A model generated the notes under the pieces. That model had not been told where the DNA came from and did no database searches. It saw only the letters and a list, made by a program, of their open reading frames with translations. A stretch of 64,000 nt of DNA, taken from assembly GCA_963971575.1 (NCBI GenBank), contig OZ020611.1, positions 243,250,654-243,314,653 on the forward strand, read 5' to 3'. The stretch comes from Liopterus haemorrhoidalis. Its lineage: Eukaryota; Arthropoda; Insecta; Coleoptera; Dytiscidae. Both the position numbers and the translations under genes were made by a program. This document shows positions 1-11,368 of the stretch, in pieces (within the stretch, counting starts at the first letter, position 1; the number at the start of each line of letters is the position of its first letter).

Positions 1-477
1 TAAACGATGAAAGTAACTAGATTGCAAAATTTAGTTCCGCTTAACCGTTTGGAACAGACTGTATATTTATTTAATTTTGATTATAATTTAATTTTTAGTA
101 ATAAAAAAGGTGATTATTATTTGCAATCGCTTAGTTTTTATTTAATAAGTATTTGATTTTTCAAATCCTTGGGGGAGGGGGTCTGAACTCGTCGACCACC
201 CCCTTGTGTGCGCGGCTTCTATTGGCAGTCGTAGTTAATACATTTAAAAAATATTGTACTGTTATACTATTATAAAACAAATGTAAATAAACAAAAACAA
301 AAAAATAGAAATTGACATAAAGAACTCGAAGAATTTTGTGCTATACAGAAAATAAAATAAAAATCCTTCTATAATTATTGTCTCTATGTTGCCCTTCATT
401 GTAAAATGCTTGAAATAATTCATTATTAAACAGAGAAATTGCGATTTTACACGATTTTAAAGTTATTTTGAAGTTAC
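1..477. other. AT-rich flank, no gene seen
   Basis: No coding signal, RNA gene or repeat terminus recognised. A short G-rich run lies near 170-181. The sequence appears to resume at 2017, after the inserted Harbinger element. Confidence 0.6.
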
Positions 478-690
478 TAAGGCCCAGTTGCACAGTAACC
501 GCTTAAGTTTTTATTTAGGCTTAAGTTTTAGTTTATGGTTTAGTTGTTGCACAGTTTCAGTTTTTGGTTTAAACTTAAGCTTAAACAGGAAAATACTTAA
601 GCGGTAGATTTGTTTGGATTAAGCGAAAATAAACTGTCAAATAGAACAGGTTATGTGTCATATTAAAATTGATCAGATTAATTTGATTGA

Positions 691-816
691 ATGAAAATGT
701 TATATATTAATATATTTCGCCGCATACCCGTCTATAGGCACCGGTATGATTATCTTAATCAATGGGATGATGAAAAATTTTACAATAGATTTCGAGTAAA
801 TAGTAATATTAAGTAA
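691..816 (+). pseudogene. Harbinger transposase N-terminal remnant
   Basis: A 41-codon frame contains RYDYLNQWDDEKFYNRFRV, which resembles the N-terminal region of HARBI1-like transposases (W-D-D/E-x-F-x-x-R-F-R). A second in-family segment lies at about 1005-1085, where GCHKSTASKDIGKISRNTA resembles the helix-turn-helix part (K-S-T-A-S-x-x-x-x-K-x-S-R). The frames are separated by stops and the catalytic core is not recognisable. The same RFR block recurs at 31621-31848. Confidence 0.6.
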
Positions 817-1399
817 ATAAAGTTGTAATTTAATATTATATTATATTAAACATTTAATTAACAATCCTACTAATAGGTAAGTTAGTGCGTTGGTACACAA
901 ATACCTAATATTTTATGAAATAATATTTACAGGAACCACGCATTCCCTTCAATACAAATCCTACGATATTATATTATTGGAAGTATGTTAATGGTAAGGG
1001 AGTTTACTGGTTGCCATAAATCTACAGCTTCAAAAGATATAGGAAAAATATCGAGAAATACCGCAATTTGTACCTTGCGTCATTAATATATTAAAATGCC
1101 TAATATTCAAATGGAACAGTGTAATGTACGCCAAGACTTTTGCTATATCGCACGATTTTCTCGAGTTCTGGGAGCAATTGATTGACAAATTTTAATCTAA
1201 ACCTACAAACATGTTAATTTTGTAAACAATATACCTAACACAGTAATAAATCAAAAAAGAAAATATAATGACAACATTCGAGTTAGGAACAATAATAAAT
1301 GTTTATTTTTCTAATTTATAATGTATAAATAATAAAATTGGTTATAAATGTAAATATCTTGTCTATGATTTGCCCGTAATTTAAAATTTATTCATTCTA

Positions 1400-1600
1400 A
1401 CTCTTTCTCTGAGAATTCTGCCATTGAACCACCTCCAGTCACTTTCAGTGAATACTTATTGTCGCCATTTTTTTTTTTTTCTTGTACATGTTTTAGTTTT
1501 CTTTTATGTACATATTTTAATATTCTGCTTCTCTGTAAGAGTGACCGATTACATGGTTAAATTCATCATGTATGTTCGTCCAAGGAGATTTTTTTTCTTC
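1400..1600 (-). pseudogene. Harbinger Myb/SANT-like protein remnant
   Basis: Read on the minus strand, KSPWTNIHDEFNHVIGH (about 1597-1518) and then KYSLKVTGGGS...FSEKE (about 1463-1400) resemble the C-terminal half of the Myb-like DNA-binding protein that accompanies Harbinger transposases: the K-x-x-W-x-x-I-x-x-x-F-N pattern followed by a T-G-G-G stretch. Stops and shifts separate the blocks. In intact relatives this protein binds the element ends and helps import the transposase. Confidence 0.45.
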
Positions 1601-2360
1601 CACAACATTTAATTTAATTTTTTTATATACACACAATAATATATTGTATTTATATTTTTTAAATAAATTTTATAGAAGACCAACTCATCTAATAAGTTCG
1701 TCGTACATTTATTTTTACGTTTCGTTTACCGTATTTTCCATTGCTGGTAAAATTTGCATTATTTGTATAGTAAACTACTTGACAAGTGACATTGACAAAT
1801 AACATTGACAGTTATGTTTATATTGAATTTCAAAATTTCCCCGCCAAATATTCATTTTCCATATTACCAACATTTGTGAATTTATCACATCAGTTGGCTT
1901 AGCTAAGTATTTTTATATTTTTGACTGTGCAACATCTGACGCTTAAGTATTTGGTTTAAGCTGAAGCTTAAGGTTTAGCTAAACTCATACTTAAGCGGTA
2001 ACTGTGCAACTGGGCCTAAGTGTAGCAACTGCTTTCTGTTAGTTGTTATCCATAATAACTTTCTTAGCAACTAGTTACTAATTTCATAGCAACTTTTCTC
2101 TTACAGAATACGAATTTCGTGAAAGTTACTAAAATAGTTACTGACCTTGTATTTAGCAACTTTTATTGTAACTTTTTCGTAGTAACTTGCTTACAGAATT
2201 GGGCAGAAATATCATAGTAACAGAGTTACAGAATTGGTCTGAATAACTTTCTTTTAATTTTATTTTGTTTTGCATTCTCATGTTTAATAGTGAATAGTGC
2301 CCTAAAAACTTTAGGATTTATACTAACAGTGGTAGTTTTAAGATATCTACAACTTGGTTA

Positions 2361-2519
2361 CTGTACTGTGCACTAGTTCGACCTAAATTAGAGTACACGA
2401 ATACAATCTGGAGCCCAAAAACAATGTCCCACAAAAATCAAATAGAAAAAGTACAAAAGAGATTTGTAAGAAACCTGACCCTGAAATTAACCAGAACATA
2501 TCCTTTTCGAATCTCTAAT
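2361..2519 (+). pseudogene. Non-LTR retrotransposon RT C-terminal fragment
   Basis: An open 53-codon stretch reads LYCALVRPKLEYTNTIWSP and continues with KNQIEKVQKRFVRNL. This is the conserved region just C-terminal to the reverse-transcriptase palm in CR1/Jockey-type elements (L-x-x-S/A-L-V-R-x-x-L-E-Y-x-x-x-x-W-x-P, then I-E-x-x-Q-x-x-F-x-R). It has no catalytic box and is cut on the right by the MITE at 2521. Confidence 0.75.
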
Positions 2520-2520
2520 A

Positions 2521-2974
2521 CCCTTTTCACACTAGATCTTTAAGATCGGATGTTTAAGTGAATGGATCTTTAAACGCTAATGTGAAACCGTACGGCCTCG
2601 TCTAAACACGACCGATGTTTAAGACAGAGAACTGCGTCTTAAACTTCGCCCGCATTGCCAACTTAATTCCCATTATAAAAAAATACTCCTTGAATTTGTG
2701 CTTCTCTTCTTTTATCTATATTCAGCTGTTATCATTTTATATATCGAGGTTATGAGAAAATTATTTGCGTTATTATTTAAATAAATATAAAAAATAAACT
2801 TCTCCTAACCTCGATATACAAAATAATGACAGAATAAATTCAAACGATATGAAATTATGTTGGCAATACATACTAGCTTTATATGGAGATTTCTTCTTCA
2901 AATCAAGTGTGAAAGCAAACCGATATTAAACATCGATGAAGTTCAATCGTCTTAAAGATCTAGTGTGAAAAGGG
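2521..2974. mobile_element. TIR MITE with TA target duplication, copy 1
   Basis: Ends start CCCTTTTCACACTAGATC and are inverted repeats of about 25 bp. TA lies at 2519-2520 and 2975-2976, which suggests a Tc1/mariner-type mover. No coding capacity. It sits in a reverse-transcriptase fragment. A second copy is at 27123-27710. The outer parts match closely while the interiors differ in length (454 versus 588 bp). Confidence 0.75.
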
Positions 2975-3019
2975 TATTATGCAAACCAATTAAAAAACCT
3001 AGCTCTCAAGATTCACGGT

Positions 3020-3142
3020 AAGTTCATCGAAAATCAATTCAACGAAAATCAATTCATAGAAAATCAATTCATCGAAAATCAATTCATCGAAAATCAATTC
3101 ATCGAAAATCAATTCATCGAATGATCAATTCATCGAAAATCA
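3020..3142 (+). repeat. 15-bp minisatellite
   Basis: About eight tandem copies of a 15-bp unit close to AATTCATCGAAAATC, with single-base variants (aacg, atag) in the left units and a short interruption near 3120. The unit length is a multiple of three, but no surrounding coding frame is evident. Confidence 0.85.
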
Positions 3143-3149
3143 AAAAACG

Positions 3150-3360
3150 AATTTAAAAAACTAATTTTTGTTCCTTAATCTACGTCCTAAGAGCTTCCTT
3201 TATTTTGATACCAAACAATAAATTATAAAAAAATATATTTTTTTATCAACAACACAAAAAATCGATATTTTTTCAAAAATTAATCTGATCAAAAATTCCT
3301 GTTGAACTATTCCGGTTTCCATGTTAATTATGGTGAAATTTCCAAATTTTTAAATAAACT
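3150..3360 (-). repeat. Repeat family A remnant
   Basis: Contains the family A block ATTCCTGTTGAACTATTCCG, preceded by a diverged version of the 'ttccttaatctacgtcctaagagcttc' stretch. It matches the copy at 36175-36540 best. The (CTGT)n part of the family is absent here. A short (AAAT)n run follows at 3425-3462. Confidence 0.55.
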
Positions 3361-3479
3361 CTCCTGGGAGACAAAAGGGTAGGGGACAAAAGTACTACTG
3401 TACAAATCTGTATAGTTACTGGTTAAATAAATAAATAAATAAATTAATTAATAAATAAATAGACTTTTTTATAAGGGTA

Positions 3480-4038
<559 letters not shown>

Positions 4039-4078
4039 TTTTTGTTAGGATGTCACTTGTATTATATAGTGTTTAGAG

Positions 4079-4364
4079 CAGGGGTACTCAACCTTTTCAT
4101 ACCTACCGCCCACTTAAGCATCTCTATTGGTAGAAAAATTTTCATACCGCCCACCTGTTGTATAATAATAATAACTTACCAAATACTTTCGCAAAATTTA
4201 GCTCCAAAAATCTTTATAAAACAACTTGCAAACATCCAACAATGCAACATCTCAAAAAATTTCCATTTTAATGTTTTTAAAACGTCAATCAAATTTTAAA
4301 AAATCGGAAGGTAGCCAGCATTGGACAAAACCGGACCAAAATTGGACCAGGTTGAGTACCACTG
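4079..4364. mobile_element. hAT MITE
   Basis: A 286-bp non-coding element with inverted ends starting CAGGGGTACTCAACC and ending GGTTGAGTACCACTG. It is flanked by a perfect 8-bp direct repeat GTTTAGAG (4071-4078 and 4365-4372). The 8-bp duplication and CAG...CTG ends are typical of hAT. Confidence 0.85.
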
Positions 4365-5386
4365 GTTTAGAGGGTCTCTCATTATAAAATCTTGTATAGG
4401 GTCCGAAAAAAGCTAGTTACGGCCCTGGTCATATCTACAAAAACCTAAAATAAAAGAAAGAAAATACTTTAACAAAAAAACAGCATCTAAATGTGCGCAC
4501 CTGTTGTATTAAAACTTGGGGCATCACTTTCAGTAACTGAAGCAAAAGAAGACTATCCAACCAACATGTTTGCACGTGTTTACGCACAAGCGAACAAGTA
4601 GAAGTTTGTCCCAATTTACTCCTAGTATGACGTCAGTATCAATTAATTTGAAGTAATCCATAATGCACTACCCCGTGAACCTTAATTGCAATGCGTACGG
4701 AGTGACGTCACTATGGTGACCCCTACCGAACCCTACACTAACTAACACTGCTCGGCGGCTGGATGGAAGCACTGGATGGACGTCGGACGGTGTAGTGGGG
4801 TGTTGGGCGAGTCCCCATCCCTGTGTTTACATGATAAGGGTAAAATCGAATGTTTGAAATTCAATGACAATTTGTCAGTGGCTGAGTGTAGCCCTTTGTT
4901 TTCTGCTGTTCAACGTATATATTGATGAATACTTCAGTTTATGAAAAAAATGTTCACATCACTTGTTTGGTCAAATATTGATGTTAAAATAAGGTACTTA
5001 CAAAAACGGATGGAAATAGGTTCCTATTGTTACCAGAGGGGTTGGAATGATTGGCAAAACAGCAATTATTAGAATGATAATGGTATGTTAAGTTTAGAAA
5101 AATGGTATTTTACTGAACGAGTACAAACAGTTTAAGTTCGAGCACCAGTGGGTTACTTAAAGCCAATGAGTTCAATAAAGTTACGTATTTTAACATCTGA
5201 AGAATCGCCTGCTCTGAAGAATCATAATTCACATTAGCCCCTTGATTGCCTAGGAAATATACGTTTACAATCAAGTGATATATCCTAACGTTTTTGACAT
5301 TTGTAAACAAATAACTGGCAACACAACAAATTTCTCAACTACTACGTCATTAAGTTATCGTGAAAGAACTTTACACGTCTATTTTG
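4365..5386. other. Unassigned stretch with a GC-richer patch
   Basis: No gene recognised. Around 4395-4425 is what looks like another hAT-type end (GCTAGTTACGGCCCTG). The part at 4620-4830 is clearly less AT-rich than its surroundings and holds two TGACGTCA palindromes (4628 and 4703), so it might be host regulatory DNA. A minus-strand frame of 66 codons at 5110-5310 has no recognisable similarity. Confidence 0.5.
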
Positions 5387-5388
5387 TA

Positions 5389-6612
5389 CGAGGGTTATCT
5401 TTTATGTTTTTACAAACGACCACTAGATGGCAATATTGAAATGTGTCATTACTATATACGTAAAATTTGACATTTCTTATTGTGAAATAAGTGGTAGCTT
5501 ATAAATTGACCGAGTAGTTTGTTGACAGTGAGCGTTAAAAAAAACAAGTTTGTGAAAAATGGATATTACTCGTGAAGGTTTTAGTTGGATGATTTTTTAC
5601 GATTTTAGTAAAGGCCTAACTCTACAACAATGAATAGATTCGCTTCATTTAACTTTTGGTAATGAAGTACTATCAGAAAAGACTGTTTAATATTTGTTTG
5701 CAGAATTTCGTCGTGGTCGTGCGTCCGCCAGTGATGAATCTCATGAAGGTCGACCAAAATCGGTTGTGATTCAAAAAAACATCGATGCTGTGCGCAAAAT
5801 GATGTGAAGAAGATCGGCATGTGATTTATCGTGAGATAGAGCCATCCTTTGGCATATCGCAGACTGCAATACATGTGATTTTGCATGAACATTTAGCTGT
5901 GAAAAAGATCTGTTCCCGATGGATTCCGTATAATTTGACCGCTCAAAAAAAGGCTCGTGTTGATTGGTGTAAGGGAATGCTAAAAAAATTCAACCTAGGC
6001 ACTGCGAAATCCGTATACAACATCGTTACAGGTGACGAAACTTGAATTTATTCATATGAACCGGAAACTAAGAAACAATCCACTGTTTGGGTCTTCCAAG
6101 GTGAACCGAAATCCACAAAAATTGTTCGTTGACGAAGCACTTCAAAGAAAATTATCACTTGTTTCTTCAGTTGTACTGGACAAGTCGTAACCATTCTTTT
6201 CGAGGATCGGACAGTTACTACTGAATGGTACACAACAATTTGTTTGCCAGAAGTCATCGACAAAATCAGGATAACCAACCAAAAACGTCGCATCATTCTT
6301 CATCAAGACAATGCAAGTTCTCACAGAGCACGTCAAACAATTGATTCTTTAAAGGAAAAAACATCGAATTAATGTCTCATTGCCCGTATTCACCTGATTT
6401 ATCCCCTAACGACTTTTTTTTGTTTACCAATGTCAAACATAAATGTGTGGATCACCTCAAGAAGTTGTTGAAGCCTTCGAAAACAATGTTATTGGGATAC
6501 CAACTTCAGAGTGCAAAAAAAAATTCGAGATGATTTGAACGCATGCAAAAGTGTATAAATCTTAAAGGGGAATATTTTAAAAATTAATAAAACATTTTGT
6601 TCCAAAAAAATG
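5389..6612 (+). mobile_element. DD34D mariner, copy 1 (3' end lost)
   Basis: Starts at a TA with CGAGGGTTATCTTTTATG, the 5' terminal repeat shared with copies at 14808 and 24546. The transposase, if intact, would bind these ends and cut and paste at TA. Recognisable blocks are the N-terminal helix-turn-helix (FYDFSKGLT), REIE.SFGISQTAIH, the first catalytic Asp in VTGDET, HQDNASSHRA with the second Asp, and SPDLSPNDFF with the third. Several stops (TGC to TGA near 5633) and indels break it. The 3' repeat is missing, and the element merges into other sequence soon after the terminal codons. Confidence 0.85.
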
Positions 6613-6689
6613 TTGCTCTTTTCTATTTCCCTTGTTTGGAGGAGAGAAATAAGGCAGAATGTTGGTGAGTCTGAAAATTAGTCTACTTT

Positions 6690-6885
6690 CATTTATATGC
6701 GCTATTTGTTTTTTTGTACTCTATAATTTTTCTATATGGGGGGTCAAAGAGTTGTACAAGCATGCCAAATTTCAACATTCTATGTTCACCTGTTTGGCCA
6801 CAATTTCTGCCATTGAAGAGGCAGACAGACACATAATTGACGTTATAAGGGTTTCTTGGTAATGCCTACAAAACCCTAAACATGA
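6690..6885 (-). repeat. Repeat family A, short-array copy
   Basis: Minus-strand copy retaining GCATGCCAAATTTCAAC, the Tyr-free spacer GGCCACAATTTCTGCC and the terminal block TACAAAACCCTAAA. The tetranucleotide array is only about three units (gacagacaga), unlike the long arrays in other copies. Confidence 0.65.
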
Positions 6886-6989
6886 TCGTCTAAAAAAACC
6901 TTTAAAAAATTACTTCTCTTGAAGTCAAAAAAAATAAATAAAATAAAACTAATAGAAAATTACTTGTAGACAAGATTTTCAAAAATTTC

Positions 6990-7056
6990 ATGTGGGCTAT
7001 TTAAAAAATACGTTCCGACCGGAACTGGCCCGCGGGCCTTATATGGGACACCACTG
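6990..7056. mobile_element. hAT element right end
   Basis: The sequence GGCCCGCGGGCCTTATATGG followed by GACACCACTG is a typical hAT terminus (reverse of CAGTGGTGTC...GGCCCGCGGGCC). The partner left end is not visible, so the element is truncated or its other end has decayed. Confidence 0.5.
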
Positions 7057-7063
7057 CTGTATA

Positions 7064-7457
7064 CTATTGATAAAATATGAATGTATGCGTTTAATCCCAT
7101 TAAGAATTATTTTAAACAAATCTAATCCTGATATTCATTAATTTTTAATGACTATATTCCTTAACGAGCTTTATCAGAGTTAGCCATCTTGATAGCGTGA
7201 TTTTTACAAATAGACGTTCGTGTTTTCTCTGGCGTTTTTTAGTTATTTATAAGTGGTGAAAGTGCAAGGAGTACTTGAAAATATGTGTGATAGTGTAGAC
7301 TTTGGTGTTTGGACTCCATGGAGACCAAAATGGATTAATTGGAAAGGTATTTGTAGAAATTTTTGTTAATTTTATAATGAAAGTCATTGTTAAGTAGGAT
7401 ATATGTACATACATTCTTCTATGTACAACATGGAAGCACAATACAGTGACTCAAGAC

Positions 7458-7460
<3 letters not shown>
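7064..7460. other. Unassigned stretch
   Basis: No recognised gene or repeat. A 21-codon plus-strand frame beginning at the ATG near 7282 ends at a GT that fits a splice donor (AAG|GTATTT), but such a frame is expected by chance and has no recognisable domain. Confidence 0.4.

Positions 7461-7520
<60 letters not shown>
7461..7520. repeat. (TA)n microsatellite
   Basis: About 30 TA units with one C interruption near each edge. Confidence 0.95.
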
Positions 7521-7524
<4 letters not shown>

Positions 7525-8880
7525 GTTTTGAGATTACGAAGATTTTTTTAATGGTATAATATACATTACTTGTTAAAATTGTGAATTAAAAAAAAGAACA
7601 ACTCAAAAACGGTTAGAGATACAGACCTAAGGTTGCAATTTTTGGATTCTCCGTAGTTTATTTAGTCCAGAAATAATTCTAGTCTTTAATCGTGTTATGA
7701 GTTTTGAGATACGACAATTTTTTTTAAATGACATAAATTACATTATTTGAGAAAATAGTGGATTAAAAAAAAAAACAGAAACTCAAAAACGGTTAGAGGC
7801 AGCGATATACGGTTAGAATTTTTAGATTCCTCGTAGTTTATTTAGTCTGAAAAAAATGTGAGACCTTATTCATTTTGCATATGACAAACTTTAATATAGT
7901 GTGATTTATAGAAAATTTTCGCATGGACGTTTCTTAAAAATGAAATGTGATAAAGACCTGCGATTGAAATTTTTGAAATCTTGAGGGCCTAATTGACTTA
8001 TTATTATAATTTGAAACAAAAAAAAAAATAAATAATTTAAAAATTTTTTTTTCATTTTTTTTTTGAAAATTTTGCTATATCCTAATTAAAAAATTTTTAG
8101 GGATAGAAACCTGCTGTTTGAATTTTGAAAATTCTCATACACTGTTAAGTCTAAAAAAAAAATTTTTCATAAACCAATTATTAAGTTTTGTATGTGCAGT
8201 AATATAAAATCCATGAAAATGGCAAAAATTATAAAAAACGTAATGGGCAGACCTTAAAAAAAAACGTGATTCTTAAGAGAAAAATTTTCCTCTCCGATTT
8301 TATTGAAAATTGATATAAATATGTATTTTCGGTCATCGGCAAAAAACTGACCCAAATCGACTCTAACTCGAAAAATAGAAAATCATGCATTTTTAAAATA
8401 TTTGTTTCATAATCCTAGCCCCAAATTTAGCTTAAAACTATACTTTGGCTTAAATCGGAGTCGAAAAAATTTTGACCAAAAATTCAAAATTAAAAAAAAA
8501 AGAAAATTGATATTTTTTATTGATTTTTGGCCTTAGAGAGCAAATATATGGAAACTTTTGAGTTACGGTCTAAAATTTTGACATTTGCGGCAAAAAAGTA
8601 AAAAACAATGGTAATAATTTAGAATGGGGCACCAAAAGCTACAATTTTTTTAACGATGATTGGGCTATCTGTAGCTCGTAGTTTAATAAAAAAAAATATA
8701 TATAATAAAAAGTTATTCGTACTTGGAATTATAATTTTAAAGCGAAATATTTTTAATAATTTTTAATGTTATTAGGGTAAACTAAGGTCATTAATTTTTT
8801 TTTACCAACTTACACATCCCTTTTTTGAGAAAAATCGTGTTCCCTTTACCTTAATACATTGTGTATATGAATTCTAAATA
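7521..8880. repeat. Diverged tandem repeats of about 165 bp and AT-rich tail
   Basis: Two clear units begin near 7524 and 7690. Each carries a 'gttttgagat' start, 'actcaaaaacggttagag' in the middle and 'cgtagtttatttagtc' at the end. A third, more diverged unit follows to about 8010, and similar phrases (aaaattt, gggatagaaacctg) recur as far as about 8250. The rest to 8880 is very A/T-rich with no recognisable gene. The family is not one I can name. Confidence 0.6.
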
Positions 8881-8989
8881 TGTATCACAGGCCAGATTGA
8901 GTTAGATTGGGGGCCAGATATTTAAAAATCATAGAAGACGGGTTAGCAAACAAAAATCATTTGAGAACGTGGGGAAGAAATTCTGAAAA

Positions 8990-9143
8990 TAAATTAAGTG
9001 CAGGGGGAGTGGAGAAATTTCGAAAACCTTTTGAGGAAGGGGGCAGTGTGGTTCTCAAAAACTAAGGGGTAGAAATTCGATGCGAGCCGTTTGAAACTTA
9101 TTGTTGGGCCAGATTCGGCCCGCGGGCTGTACGCTGGACACTG
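8990..9143. mobile_element. hAT element right-end fragment
   Basis: Ends with GGCCCGCGGGCTGTACGCTG followed by GACACTG, the same type of terminus as at 7056. The interior is short and has no transposase similarity. Confidence 0.45.
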
Positions 9144-9269
9144 CAATATATTGATCAAAAAGTGTCCCCCCAAATATTTTACCCACCAACCGCTACAAGG
9201 TCGTTGGAATGATGTAATTTTCGTCAGAAAAATTTGTTTGTAAAAAATCATAAAGCCTCCTTCCTTTAA

Positions 9270-9972
9270 GTCTTTTTACCGACCGCCAACATATATAAGG
9301 GAGGTATTGTGATCATACCGATTTTGACATTTCGAGATTTTGATGGATCTCCACGAATTGAGCTCCCTACATAACGTTTTGTCTATTTTTAGAATGATGT
9401 CTGTCGGTCTGTCTGTCAGTCCGTCCGTCTGTCCGTCTGTCCGTCTGTCCGTCTGTCCGTCCGTCCGTCCGTCCGTCCGTTTGTCCATCTGTCCGTCCGT
9501 CTGTTCGTCTGTTTGTCTGTTTGTCTGTGTACACGTGCCGAGCAAATTCGGCTAAAAGGATTTTTATGAAACTTCATATTTAAGCTTCTGCCATCAATGG
9601 TACGAGTTGATCAACTTTTGGTAAAAATCAATTGATTACAAATATGAGTATACTCGAGTCGATTTTAAGATTTTTGCGAATATTTCACAACAGAAAAATA
9701 TTTCGAAAAAATTTATTGAACAAAAGTTGCTATAAAAGCAATAACTAACAAACATAAAAATAACTAACAGATAAAACGAAAAAAATTTGAAATTTTTTTC
9801 GAAATTTTGTCTATTTTTTCATACTTATATGTACCGTTTCCATGGTCATGATAAATAATATCTCTGTTAGAAAATATTAGGCCAAGTTATTTCTACTCTG
9901 CTGCTAGAATGTATTTTATACAAGTACTTTATGATGGCGGTCGATCCTGTGGTGGCCACAGCTGATTTTTAT
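9270..9972 (+). repeat. Repeat family B, copy 2, with (CTGT/CCGT)n core
   Basis: Full-length-looking copy starting ACCGACCGCCAACATATA and ending GGCCACAGCTGATTTTT. The tetranucleotide core at about 9398-9526 mixes CTGT and CCGT units, unlike the pure array at 3569, so it is older or arose from a different seed. An inverted motif CGACCGCCA lies near both ends (the right one as TGGCGGTCG). Confidence 0.75.
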
Positions 9973-9996
9973 TCAATGGATCATACGGAACATTAA

Positions 9997-10517
9997 CCCT
10001 TTACTGCATGAATTTTTATTTTTGGCTGAAATAATTTATGAGCATTAGGAATTGGGTCTTATTGATAGAAAAATTAATTAAAAAAATATATTTAAAATAT
10101 TAATTATTATTTTTATGAAAAAATAATAATTAAAATAATAATTTAGGGTTTGTGCTATACAAGGAACATTATGATTCTACATTATGTTACAAAAGAAAAT
10201 GATTCCGTATTATTTGCTCGTCAATTGTTAGGTGTTCTTCATTAGGGATTAAAAGTAGTCGCCCTCGAATTTTTGAAAGAAAAGGTCGTATCTTCTAGTT
10301 GTTCTTTATCAATAAATTCAGAGTTATCGTTGAAGTGCAAATTCCGCTTGATATCCTCAAATCTATTGCAGCCCATTACTTGAGATACTGCAGGATCCAT
10401 TGCTGTGTATGTGGCATATATGAACATCCATGAAGTAACGTTCTGATTCAGTTTTAAAAGTAAAATAAAAAATAAAAATCGGAATGTGCCATATATGGCA
10501 CACTATGCGGTAAAGGG
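9997..10517 (-). mobile_element. piggyBac element, internally deleted
   Basis: Flanked by TTAA at 9993-9996 and 10518-10521. Ends are CCCTTTACTGCATG and its near-complement CCCTTTACCGCATAG. TTAA plus CCCT ends is the piggyBac signature. At 521 bp it keeps only a scrap of transposase. Confidence 0.85.
10242..10427 (-). pseudogene. piggyBac transposase N-terminal-region fragment
   Basis: A 61-codon minus-strand frame holds MGCNRFEDIKRNLHFNDNSE, matching the M-x-R-x-R-F-x-x-I-x-R-x-L-H-F-x-D-N block that precedes the catalytic core of piggyBac transposases (DDE_Tnp_1_7 family). The DDD catalytic residues lie outside and are absent. Confidence 0.8.
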
Positions 10518-10521
10518 TTAA

Positions 10522-11251
10522 CGTAAATAAATTTGAGACCAAAAAAGCATAAGAGTTTGAAATAAAACACTTACAAATGGAGACTCCATGGGGGCGGGTG
10601 CCTCATATCATAATCATAGTTGTTCTCTTTGCATGCATGTTTGACATAATCCATCCTTTATTTTCATTTAGTTTTACATAATATAACTTCCTGTATAGTT
10701 TGTAAATAATCTGCCAGCTAGCATTCGCTCATAAAGCTTAAAGCTTATCAAACAAGGTATTCAGTGAGCGCCATCTGTGTTCTCCTCCCGGTACTAGCAT
10801 TTAATGAAGCACTGCACTGAGCGCTGGCGGGAGGCAAGCATGGATGGGTGACTGAGGCAGGTAATTGGGAAGTGCACGCTGCGAGCGGAGCGGCGGTTTC
10901 AGCCAAGGAGACGTTGTAATTAGCCGAGATATCTTATGGCACACATGCCTTTGATGTGACTGCAAATGCACGATGGTTTACACATACAGTTTTTGATATC
11001 ATGTATTTACACAGTATTATCTTAAATGTATATATATGAACATGAGACAGAAATTACCTGAGCGGAAATATTATTTTATTGTACTTGAGTTTTGCTGTGG
11101 TCTATTTCCATATTGTGTCAATAGATGTAGGGATATACAATACTGAGAAAGTATCGATACTGGTATCATATCGAAAAAAAATATCGATATTTTCAAGTAT
11201 CGAAAGGAAAACAATATATTTTCTATAACACGTAAAAAAAAAAACATTTTA
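10522..11251. other. Unassigned, GC-richer in the middle
   Basis: No gene recognised. The part at about 10770-10920 is less AT-rich than its neighbours. At 11140-11215 several ATCGAT-containing motifs cluster. The segment ends at the start of the Helitron. Confidence 0.45.
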
Positions 11252-11368
11252 TCGTACATACATAATTAGCTAGTGTGTGTTTGTGATCTGGGTAACACTG
11301 TGACGTCATTTTTTCTAAGGTTGTCGTGATTAGCTAACGGGGACTCTTGAGGTCTCTTGATTGACAGG

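Larger units (their letters stand above)
481..2016 (+). mobile_element. PIF/Harbinger transposon, decayed two-gene copy
   Basis: The ends are near-perfect inverted repeats of about 27 bp starting GGCCCAGTTGCACAGT, and the element is flanked by a 3-bp TAA direct repeat (478-480 and 2017-2019). Both are typical of PIF/Harbinger. Inside are remnants of a HARBI1-like transposase on the plus strand and of the partner Myb/SANT-like protein on the minus strand, the usual two-gene layout. Subterminal sequence is rich in CTTAAG-type motifs repeated near both ends. All reading frames are broken, so it cannot be autonomous. Confidence 0.85.

Noticed and set aside
2521..2974. Assignment of the CCCTTTTCACAC MITE to piggyBac
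   Set aside because: Ends begin CCCTTT as in piggyBac, but the flanking duplication is TA and not TTAA at both copies.
7282..7345. Possible first coding exon with splice donor
   Set aside because: Only 21 codons, no known motif, and a GT after such a frame is common by chance; kept only as a remark.
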